Made by a program: the position numbers and the translations under genes
DNA from: an uncultured Rubrobacteraceae bacterium
GTDB lineage: Bacteria > Actinomycetota > Rubrobacteria > Rubrobacterales > Rubrobacteraceae
Direction of reading: 5' to 3'
Length of the DNA stretch: 11,089 bases
NCBI GenBank assembly: GCA_902805985.1
Contig: CADCUW010000538.1
Span: 1-11,089 of the forward strand
Shown here: positions 1 to 5,349 of the stretch, in pieces
How the letters are laid out: each line of letters begins with the position of its first letter
Position numbering within the stretch: the stretch's first letter is position 1
Notes under the pieces: model-generated
The model's database searches: none
Seen by the model: the letters and a program-made list of their open reading frames with translations, nothing else
What the model was told of the DNA's origin: nothing

Positions 1-530
1 TTCTCGAGCGTGTTGGCCAGTCGGGTGAGCGAGAACCTGTAGCCGACGCCGTTGCCGGGGACGACCTCGACGGGGAGACCCTCCGCCGCGCCGGACCCCG
101 CCACGTTGGCGGCGTCCTTGGCGATGTGCAGGGGCAGCACCCGCTTCTGGACGGGGTCAAGCACCATCCGCCGCCCTGCTCCCTCGCGGAACACCAGCCG
201 GACGGCCCCCAGGTACGCGACCCTCTCGCCCTCGTTCGAGATCGCGAACCGCACGACCGCGGAACCCCGCGGGTACCCCACGCCGTGCTCCCGAAGGAAG
301 TCCCCAAGCCGCATGTATAGCCCCTCCTGCGACGCGTCATGTAACTGGGAGGCGGGGGAGTCCACCGGAGATCCCGCCTCCGGTACGCCGACCCGGTACT
401 CGTAGCGGACCCGGATCTTGAGCCTCGGCCTCCGGTCCTTTCTCTGTAGATAGAGGTTGAGCAGCGAGAGGACGAGCGCCAGCACCGAGACCACCGTGGG
501 CCCCACCCCCGCCAACTCATCGCCCCTCAT
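1..530 (-). CDS. Membrane-anchored protein of unknown function (partial, runs off the left edge)
   Basis: This open frame is read on the minus strand from ATG at 530 and continues past base 1, so only about 176 N-terminal residues are visible and no stop is seen. Residues 9-28 form one hydrophobic segment (VGPTVVSVLALVLSLLNLYL) followed by a basic stretch (QRKDRRPR), which predicts an N-terminal membrane anchor with the rest in the cytoplasm. The remainder is soluble, with alternating beta-like segments such as AVVRFAISNEGERVAYLGAV, and I recognise no enzyme motif. An AGGGG sequence ten bases upstream supports the 530 start. An in-frame ATG at 563 would add eleven residues but has a poorer ribosome site. 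Codon use is strongly G/C-ending, like the neighbours, which supports real coding. The family is not recognised. A perfect palindrome at 622-643 lies upstream and may control it. Confidence 0.75.
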   Translation of the reverse strand, partial: MRGDELAGVGPTVVSVLALVLSLLNLYLQRKDRRPRLKIRVRYEYRVGVPEAGSPVDSPASQLHDASQEGLYMRLGDFLREHGVGYPRGSAVVRFAISNEGERVAYLGAVRLVFREGAGRRMVLDPVQKRVLPLHIAKDAANVAGSGAAEGLPVEVVPGNGVGYRFSLTRLANTLE

Positions 531-621
531 TCTCCCGACACCCCTGCCCGCCCCCCAAACCATCCCACCCCGAAGCCCGATACACCCCGCGCGGGAGCGC
601 TAGCCTCCTTATTTTCACTGT

Positions 622-643
622 ACTACAAACAATAGTTTGTAGT
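622..643. promoter_or_regulatory. Perfect 9-bp inverted repeat, probable operator
   Basis: ACTACAAAC, a 4-base spacer AATA, then GTTTGTAGT: nine perfectly paired bases per arm in an AT-rich patch of an otherwise very GC-rich sequence. It lies between the end of the aminotransferase gene (673) and the start of the next minus-strand gene (530). No T-run follows it on either strand, so an operator for a dimeric repressor fits better than an intrinsic terminator, although a weak or factor-dependent terminator for the aminotransferase transcript is possible. The regulator is not identifiable. Confidence 0.5.
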
Positions 644-672
644 CTACGGCGAGATGGGGTTGGGCTGGTGGT

Positions 673-1845
673 TTACGGTCCCTGGAGGACCCCTAGCATG
701 CGGTCGAGGGCGCTGGAGATGTTCTCGCGGCTGTTGGCGTAGGAGAATCGGAGGTGGCCCTCGCCGTGGCGTCCGAAGGCGGTGCCGGAGAGGCAGGCCA
801 CCCCGGCCTCTTCGAGGAGCAGGTCGGCGAGTTCTCCGGCGGGGCGGCCCGTACCGGAGACGTTGGGGAAGGCGTAGAAGGCGCCCTCAGGAGAGATGCA
901 CTCGACGCCGGGCAGGTCGTTGAGGCCGGCCACGATCAGGTCCCGGCGGGCCCGGAACTCTTCGAGCATCCGGTCTACGGCGTCTTGCGGCCCGTGGAGC
1001 GCCGCGAGGCCCGCGTGCTGGGTGGCGGCGGCCGTGCAGGAGTTGGAGTTGACCTGGAGCTTTGTTATCTGCTCGGCCAGGGCTTCGGGCATCACGCCGT
1101 AGCCGAGGCGCCAGCCGGTCATCGCGTAGGTCTTGGAGAAGCCGTCGAGGATGATGGTTCTCTCGTCGGGGCCGAAGCCCGGTTCCGAGGCGATGCTGGC
1201 GAACGAGCCCGTGTAGAGGAGGCGGGCGTAGATCTCATCGGAGAGCACCATCACGTCGGGGCGCTCGCGCAGGATCTCCGCGATGCCGGCTATGTCTTCG
1301 GCGGTAAACACGCCGCCGGTCGGGTTGGCGGGGGAGTTGAGGATCACGAGCCGCGTCTTCTCGCCCAATCCCGCCCTGAACTCGTCCAGATCGAACCTGA
1401 ACCCGTTCTCCTGGCGTAAGGGTACGAAGACCGGGGTCCCCCCGACGAAATCGACCATCGACTCGTAGATCGGGAAAGCGGGGTTCGGCATGAGGACCTC
1501 ATCTCCCGCCTCCACGAGCGCCAGGATGGCGAAGAACATGATCGGCTTCCCTCCAGGCGTGACGACGACCTGCGACGGGTCGACGCCGATACCCCTGCTC
1601 TGCGCGACGTCGGCGGCGATCGCCTCGCGCAGCTGTGGGATGCCGGCGGTCGGGGTGTAGTGGGTCTCGCCGGAGCGGAGCGCCCGGCAGCCGGCCTCGA
1701 CGATGTGGTCGGCCGTGTCGAAGTCTGGCTCCCCGATCTCCAGGTGGATGATGTCCCGTCCCCGCGCCTCAAGCGCCTTCGCCTTCGCCAGGACGGAGAA
1801 CGCCGTCTCCGTGCCCAACCGTCCCATACGACCCGCCAGCTTCAA
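673..1845 (-). CDS. Class I/II PLP-dependent aminotransferase (aspartate-aminotransferase fold)
   Basis: A cytosolic transaminase that should move an amino group between an amino acid and a 2-oxoacid through pyridoxal phosphate. With the start chosen here it has 390 residues, the usual length. Numbered from that start, the fold type I landmarks are present: the HLEIGEPDFDT entry motif near residue 34, NPTGG with the cofactor-contacting Asn174, SDEIY with Asp203 and Tyr206, the SKTYAMTGWRLGY motif with Schiff-base Lys238, and the C-terminal RFSYANS with Arg366, which should hold the substrate carboxylate. The substrate cannot be assigned from sequence alone; aspartate, alanine or another amino acid is possible. 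I chose TTG at 1845 because an AGAGGA ribosome site precedes it by about 8-10 bases and the protein then begins MKLAGRMGRLGTETAF as in relatives. ATG codons at 1827, 1890 and 1917 are alternatives, the latter two giving an unusual basic extension. It is divergent from the HAD phosphatase gene. Confidence 0.9.
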   Translation of the reverse strand: MKLAGRMGRLGTETAFSVLAKAKALEARGRDIIHLEIGEPDFDTADHIVEAGCRALRSGETHYTPTAGIPQLREAIAADVAQSRGIGVDPSQVVVTPGGKPIMFFAILALVEAGDEVLMPNPAFPIYESMVDFVGGTPVFVPLRQENGFRFDLDEFRAGLGEKTRLVILNSPANPTGGVFTAEDIAGIAEILRERPDVMVLSDEIYARLLYTGSFASIASEPGFGPDERTIILDGFSKTYAMTGWRLGYGVMPEALAEQITKLQVNSNSCTAAATQHAGLAALHGPQDAVDRMLEEFRARRDLIVAGLNDLPGVECISPEGAFYAFPNVSGTGRPAGELADLLLEEAGVACLSGTAFGRHGEGHLRFSYANSRENISSALDRMLGVLQGP

Positions 1846-1888
1846 AAGGCTCTTCCTCTCTCGCGCCGTTCCCCGTGTGCCTTTTCGC

Positions 1889-1897
1889 ATTACACCA
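1889..1897 (-). promoter_or_regulatory. Possible extended -10 promoter for the aminotransferase
   Basis: On the minus strand TGGTGTAAT matches an extended -10 element (TGnTATAAT) with one mismatch in the hexamer. Transcription would begin near 1882, leaving a leader of about 37 bases before the TTG start at 1845. No good -35 is visible, which extended -10 promoters often tolerate. It lies in the divergent gap with the HAD gene. Confidence 0.3.
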
Positions 1898-1978
1898 CGG
1901 CGCGGACGCGGTATCATCGAGCCACCTTTGGTGGCCGGGAAGACGCCCGGTTTTCACGGTTTTTGAGGGGGGAGATCT

Positions 1979-2818
1979 CTGGTCGCGGAACGGAACGGGG
2001 GGCTGCGCTTCGACCTCGGCGCCTTCGACCTCGACGGCACGTTGCTGCGCCGGGACCTTGAGATAACGGACCGCACCCTGGCCGCGATGGAGAAACTCCG
2101 TGAACGCGGGATGCGCCTCGTCGTGGCGACGGGCCGGCGCTACGAGTCCGCCATCGAACACGCCGGGAGGCTGGGCTTCGGCGGGGAAGACCCCGTAGTC
2201 TGCTACGGGGGATCGATGGTCCGCCGCATGGACGGGGAGACGCTCCTGCACCGGACGCTGCCAAGAGACCTTGCCCTCGAAGTCCTCCGGTGGGCCGCGG
2301 GGCGCGGCCTGCACACCCGTGTCTTCGTGGATGGGCGCGTCATCACCTCCCCGGACAGCCCGGCCGCCCTGCGCTTCATGAGACGCTCCGAGGAGCCTGG
2401 CATCGTCGTTGTCGATTCGCCGGCCGAGTGGCTCGCGGGCGCCGAAGAGGAGCCGACGAAGCTCGTGATCGTGGACCACCCGGACGTCGTGCCCGGGTGG
2501 CTCGAAGAGGCCCAGGGGGCGTTCCGGGGCAGGCTTTTTGTGACCCGAAGCCTGCCGCACTACGTCGAGGTCGGGGGCCTGGAGGGGACCAAGTCCACCG
2601 CACTCGGGTTCCTCTGCGAACAGTGGGGGATAGACCCCAAGCGCGTTCTCGCCTTCGGGGACGCGGACAACGACGTGGATATGCTCCGCTTCGCCGGATG
2701 CGGCGTCGCCGTCGGCCCGATGACCGACGAGGTGCGCCGGGCCGCCGATGAGGTAGTCCCGAACGTGGACGAGGACGGGGTCGCCCTCTACGTCGAGAAG
2801 TTACTGGGGGACCACTAG
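1979..2818 (+). CDS. Cof-type HAD-superfamily (IIB) phosphatase, apparent CTG start
   Basis: A probable cytosolic Mg-dependent sugar- or cofactor-phosphate phosphatase of about 279 residues, a normal length for Cof/YbiV-type HADs. All four HAD motifs are visible when read from 1979: DLDGT with nucleophile Asp17 and acid Asp19, VVATGR with Thr51, Lys205 in EGTKST, and GDADND with Asp228 and Asp232. The region between motifs II and III (about residues 85-190) is the C2-type cap that sets the substrate, which I cannot name. No ATG, GTG or TTG lies in frame between the upstream stop (1964-1966) and the catalytic DLDGT. The first TTG, at 2042, falls inside that motif and would remove both aspartates. 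The strong purine ribosome site at 1965-1974 (GAGGGGGGAG) sits correctly for CTG at 1979; CTG at 2003 is an alternative. The stop TAG overlaps the next gene's GTG by one base, indicating an operon with coupled translation. Confidence 0.85.
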   Translation: MVAERNGGLRFDLGAFDLDGTLLRRDLEITDRTLAAMEKLRERGMRLVVATGRRYESAIEHAGRLGFGGEDPVVCYGGSMVRRMDGETLLHRTLPRDLALEVLRWAAGRGLHTRVFVDGRVITSPDSPAALRFMRRSEEPGIVVVDSPAEWLAGAEEEPTKLVIVDHPDVVPGWLEEAQGAFRGRLFVTRSLPHYVEVGGLEGTKSTALGFLCEQWGIDPKRVLAFGDADNDVDMLRFAGCGVAVGPMTDEVRRAADEVVPNVDEDGVALYVEKLLGDH

Positions 2819-3633
2819 TGCCCGAACTGCCCGAGACGACCGTCATCTCCCAGGACGTCGCAGCGCTCGCCGCCGGGCGCGAGGTGCTGCGGGCAGAGGT
2901 CTTCCGGCCCGACGTGACGAACGTGGAGATGCAGGAGTTCCCGCGCAGGCTCGTCGGGCGGAAGCTGCTCGGGACCGGCCGTCGGGGCAAGATCATCGTC
3001 CTCGACTTCGGCGACGTCGTCGGCATCGTCCACCTGGTGATCTCCGGCCGCGTGCTGAGGCTCCCCGAATGGCAGGACCCCGACAGGATGAACACGGCCC
3101 TCCTCGAGTTCGACGGCGGTCTGGTCCTCGCCTTCACCCGCCTCTGGCTCGGCTACTTCGACCTCTACGAGCCCGGCGAAGAAGAGAAGCACCCCCTGAT
3201 CTCCCGCCTCGGCCCGGACCCGTTCTCTGAAGAGTTCACCGTCGAGTACCTGACGAGTGCCTTCACCAGAAAGGCGAACGTAAAGGGCCTCCTTCTCGAC
3301 CAGTCGGTCGTCGCCGGCCTCGGCAACATCTACGTCGACGAGGTCCTCTTCGCCGCCGGGGTCCACCCGACCCGCAGGGCCAACACCCTAACCCCCGAAG
3401 AGACGGAGAAGATCCACGCCGCCACCCGCGACATCCTGCGCCGCGCCATAGACCTGCGGGGCACCACCTTCGAGTCCTACCACGACGCCTTCGGCGAGAC
3501 CGGCCAGTACCAGCACCAGCTCCAGGTCTTCACCAGGGCCGGCGAGCCATGCCCCCGCTGCGGCACGAGCATCGAGAAAACCCGCGTCGCGGGCCGCGGA
3601 ACGCACGCGTGCCCGGCCTGCCAGCCGCTGTAG
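2818..3633 (+). CDS. Fpg/MutM-family DNA glycosylase/AP lyase with divergent lesion-recognition residues
   Basis: A base-excision-repair enzyme family that removes oxidised bases and cuts the strand by beta/delta elimination. At 271 residues it is full length. It begins MPELPET, giving the catalytic N-terminal Pro after Met removal and Glu3. Lys58 in GRRGK matches Lys57 of E. coli Fpg. The helix-two-turn-helix contains GLGNIYVDE with Asn170, and a C-terminal zinc finger has Cys245, Cys248, Cys265 and Cys268 plus Arg260. Two regions depart from classical Fpg: HLGMSG is HLVISG (Met to Ile), and the DPRRFG loop is replaced by FTRLWLGYF near residues 107-114, so the Met/Arg/Phe triad that fills the gap left by the flipped base is missing. 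It may be a paralogue with different lesion preference, and I therefore give no gene symbol (mutM would be the nearest). The GTG start overlaps the HAD stop by one base, with GGGGGA as ribosome site. Confidence 0.9.
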   Translation: MPELPETTVISQDVAALAAGREVLRAEVFRPDVTNVEMQEFPRRLVGRKLLGTGRRGKIIVLDFGDVVGIVHLVISGRVLRLPEWQDPDRMNTALLEFDGGLVLAFTRLWLGYFDLYEPGEEEKHPLISRLGPDPFSEEFTVEYLTSAFTRKANVKGLLLDQSVVAGLGNIYVDEVLFAAGVHPTRRANTLTPEETEKIHAATRDILRRAIDLRGTTFESYHDAFGETGQYQHQLQVFTRAGEPCPRCGTSIEKTRVAGRGTHACPACQPL

Positions 3634-3673
3634 GTTTTGGGTCCGAGGTTTCGAGTCCGAGGTTTCGAGGCGT
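3632..3673 (+). repeat. Left array: three 14-bp tandem copies of a heptad-based repeat
   Basis: Three successive 14-mers read AGGTTTTGGGTCCG, AGGTTTCGAGTCCG and the degenerate AGGTTTCGAGGCGT. The array begins within the stop codon of the glycosylase gene and looks like alternating heptads. Further decayed copies (AAGTTTCG, GTTTCGGG) continue to about 3690. It faces the right array at 3756-3787 in opposite orientation. Confidence 0.75.
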
Positions 3674-3755
3674 CAAGTTTCGTTTCGGGCCTGAGACAGC
3701 TTCGCCCGCTTCCGACGGTTACCCCCGGTGCCACGCCCTCCGCGCCGAAGCACCG

Positions 3756-3787
3756 AACCTAAAGCCTAGAACCTAAAGCCTAGAACC
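3756..3787 (-). repeat. Right array: two 14-bp tandem copies in opposite orientation
   Basis: On the plus strand AACCTAAAGCCTAG occurs twice exactly (3756-3769, 3770-3783) and is followed by a partial AACC. Read on the minus strand the unit is GGTTCTAGGCTTTA. Set against the left-array unit GGTTTCGAGTCCGA, all but one difference is a transition, so the two arrays look related and inverted. Decayed copies (AAACCTAGAGAACC) extend to about 3811, at the end of the lipoprotein gene. The 80 bases between the arrays hold no gene I can support. Confidence 0.75.
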
Positions 3788-3811
3788 GGGAGCCACGAAA
3801 CCTAGAGAACC

Positions 3812-4387
3812 TCATTGCGTCGACTCTATGAGTTCCGGGTTCTCGTCGGCCAGGTCTCTGGCTTCGGCGTAGGCTTGCTCCGCGCGTTCGTAGTCGTTGC
3901 CGACCTGTTCGAGCAGGTTCTCGGCCTCTTCGCGGTTGTTCTCGAGGGCTGGGTCTTCTTCGAGGAGGGCGTAGAACTCTATCTCGCGGTCTTCGGCGGA
4001 GATCTGGGCGTTCATGGCGTCAGAGAGGGTGCTGGCGTAGCGCTTTACGGCTGGGTCGACGTCGAGGTCGTTCACGCCGTCTAGGGAGTCCCTGGCGTCT
4101 TGCAGCCTGGAGCGGGCCTGCTCCATGTCGTCCCTGGCTTGCGTTATGCGGTCCTGCTGGGCTGAGGGGTCGTTGCCGGCTTCGATCTGCTGCTTTACGT
4201 CGTCGTAGGTCGCGCGCGCCTGGTCGAAGAGCCTGTTGTGCTCGTCGATGGCCCCGTTCGCCTCGTTGATGGCCTGGTCCGCCTGCTCGCCCGGGCTCTC
4301 CCCGAAGACGCCGGAGCAACCGGCTAGGAGCAGGGTGGAGAGCAAGATCACAACAGAGAACGCCCGACGGTTTATCATGTGGTGCAT
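3812..4387 (-). CDS. Coiled-coil lipoprotein of unknown function
   Basis: A 191-residue protein starting at ATG 4387 (or 188 residues from ATG 4378). It has a type II signal peptide: basic NRR, hydrophobic residues 9-22, and the lipobox LAGC with Cys24 as the lipidation site, so the mature protein should be anchored to the outer face of the cytoplasmic membrane. The rest is charged and almost wholly helical, rich in Glu, Asp, Gln and Ala (for example QARDDMEQARSRLQDARDSL), consistent with a coiled coil or helical bundle. There are no catalytic motifs and I do not recognise the family. The frame is open further upstream to 4543, but that extension would bury the signal peptide, so it is excluded. 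Neither ATG has a Shine-Dalgarno site. A TAGACT hexamer just upstream suggests a leaderless or near-leaderless message. The start overlaps the divergent gene at 4386. Confidence 0.85.
   Translation of the reverse strand: MHHMINRRAFSVVILLSTLLLAGCSGVFGESPGEQADQAINEANGAIDEHNRLFDQARATYDDVKQQIEAGNDPSAQQDRITQARDDMEQARSRLQDARDSLDGVNDLDVDPAVKRYASTLSDAMNAQISAEDREIEFYALLEEDPALENNREEAENLLEQVGNDYERAEQAYAEARDLADENPELIESTQ
4373..4378 (+). promoter_or_regulatory. Candidate -10 for a leaderless plus-strand transcript
   Basis: TATCAT fits the TAnnnT actinobacterial -10 pattern and ends seven bases before the A of ATG at 4386, the spacing expected if transcription begins at the start codon. This would explain the missing ribosome site of the plus-strand gene. 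It lies inside the start region of the opposite lipoprotein gene. No convincing -35 is seen. Confidence 0.35.
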
Positions 4388-4805
4388 GAGCGAGGGAAGT
4401 CTACCGCCTTTCGGAATACCGGGACCGAGGTCCGTGCCGGGGGCGCTGAAGCGCGCCGTTGGCCGCCTCTTCGGACGGCCTCGTGGCCGAACGCCCGAAC
4501 CGGCGCCGGACCCGGCCGTCGTCTCCCGCGTGGGAACGGCCATCGCGCGCTACGCTGGCGAGCACGCCACGCTCATCGAGCGGGCGGAGCGTTTCGCCGC
4601 CAAGGCCCGCCGGTTGGAAGAGGCCGGTACCCCCAGCGAGAGCGCGAACAACCGGGCCGCGCGGGCCAGGGAAGCGGTCGAGACCGGCCTGGCCGCCCTG
4701 CGCGGAGCGTTCGTCGCCTCCGACGGGGAAGAGGGTGGCGAGGCCTTCGACCGGGAGGTCGGACGGAGGCTTCCGGCGCTCAAGCCGCACGGCCCGTACA
4801 CCTGA
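4386..4805 (+). CDS. Small helical protein of unknown function (139 aa)
   Basis: A 139-residue frame with strongly G/C-ending codons and amino-acid composition typical of real proteins, unlike the Arg/Pro-rich readings of the other frames. The first 45 residues are Pro/Gly/Arg-rich and look disordered. Residues 48-120 are predicted to form amphipathic helices (IARYAGEHATLIERAERFAA, then ARAREAVETGLAALRGAFVA). There is no signal peptide, membrane segment or known motif, and I cannot name a family. The ATG at 4386 overlaps the start of the divergent lipoprotein gene by two bases, with no Shine-Dalgarno site; ATG at 4377 and GTG at 4434 are alternatives. The gene ends 25 bases from the convergent gene at 4831. 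Confidence 0.65.
   Translation: MSEGSLPPFGIPGPRSVPGALKRAVGRLFGRPRGRTPEPAPDPAVVSRVGTAIARYAGEHATLIERAERFAAKARRLEEAGTPSESANNRAARAREAVETGLAALRGAFVASDGEEGGEAFDREVGRRLPALKPHGPYT
4398..4403 (-). promoter_or_regulatory. Candidate -10 for the lipoprotein gene
   Basis: On the minus strand TAGACT (TAnnnT pattern) ends ten bases before the ATG at 4387. Transcription would therefore start within a few bases of the start codon. It lies inside the first codons of the opposite gene. No clear -35 is visible. Confidence 0.3.
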
Positions 4806-4830
4806 CGTCACCCGCGGGAACCGCTCTCCC

Positions 4831-5283
4831 CTAATCCCCGGTGATCGAGCCGAGGGCCTGCCTGGCGAAGTCGCGGGCCTGAGGTCCGGTCCTCGGGTTC
4901 AGGAACAGGAAGCCCACGCCGGCCAGCAGTAGGAGAAAGAAGAACCTCCTGCCCCCGCCGCCCTGACGGACCTTCTGGCCGCGCACCCGCTTGGTGCCCT
5001 CCTGGGCCGCGCTTGCCGCGGCTTCGACCTGCTTGCGCAGCTTGTCGTCGTCCCAGAGCCGCCCGACGATCTCCGTCGGGTCCTCACCCGAGACCTCGTC
5101 CAGGATGGTGCGGGCCGACTCTATGAAGACCCTTATGTTGTCCCTGAGATCGTCGTCGTAGAGCAGCCTCTCTGCCAACGGCTTCGCGCCGGCGTAGGCC
5201 GCCGCCAGCGTCGCCATCGGGATTAACGACGTGTCCTCGGCCTGCTCTCTCAACTTCTCCGCCCGGCTCTTGCTGCCAAACAC
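4831..5283 (-). CDS. Small single-TM protein with an internal repeat, unknown function
   Basis: A 150-residue protein with a GTG start preceded six bases upstream by a strong GGGAGG ribosome site. It has a charged, helical N-terminal region and one hydrophobic segment at about residues 113-129 (FFFLLLLAGVGFLFLNP), preceded by a basic, Gly-rich linker (RVRGQKVRQGGGGRR). This places the N-terminal part in the cytoplasm and leaves a short C-terminal tail. Two stretches resemble each other: LLYDDDLRDNIRVF (about 40-53) and RLWDDDKLRKQVEAA (about 75-89), suggesting a duplicated helical motif. I do not recognise the family. It lies 66 bases downstream of ileS on the same strand and may be co-transcribed, or use the possible promoter at 5327-5332. 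Confidence 0.8.
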   Translation of the reverse strand: MFGSKSRAEKLREQAEDTSLIPMATLAAAYAGAKPLAERLLYDDDLRDNIRVFIESARTILDEVSGEDPTEIVGRLWDDDKLRKQVEAAASAAQEGTKRVRGQKVRQGGGGRRFFFLLLLAGVGFLFLNPRTGPQARDFARQALGSITGD

Positions 5284-5326
5284 GCGAAACCTCCCTGCGT
5301 GACGTCCTGACTTCTACAGAGACTAC

Positions 5327-5332
5327 ATCATA
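5327..5332 (-). promoter_or_regulatory. Possible -10 for the 4831-5283 gene
   Basis: TATGAT on the minus strand differs from TATAAT at one position and lies about 43 bases upstream of the GTG start, within the short ileS-downstream gap. No -35 of good quality is seen at the right spacing, so read-through from ileS is equally possible. Confidence 0.25.
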
Positions 5333-5349
5333 CCCTTTTGGCCCAACCT

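Noticed and set aside
52..405. Plus-strand open frame of 117 codons in the first 400 bases
   Set aside because: The minus strand here has a better gene, open from ATG 530 to the window edge with a TM anchor and typical codon use; the plus reading is Ser/Arg/Pro/Thr-rich.
586..595. Self-complementary CCCGCGCGGG
   Set aside because: Too short and composed only of G/C in a G/C-rich region; not distinguishable from background.
603..609. AAGGAGG on the minus strand, a perfect ribosome-binding sequence
   Set aside because: No start codon lies within a workable distance downstream (next GTG about 18 bases away, followed by no supported frame), so it is treated as chance or a relic.
622..643. Palindrome as an intrinsic terminator of the aminotransferase gene
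   Set aside because: No T-run follows on the minus strand and the arms are AT-rich, so an operator is more likely.
4401..4811. Minus-strand open frame (136 codons) opposite the 4386-4805 gene
   Set aside because: Less plausible composition, and codon bias favours the plus frame. Since both proteins would be unknown, the choice is not absolute.
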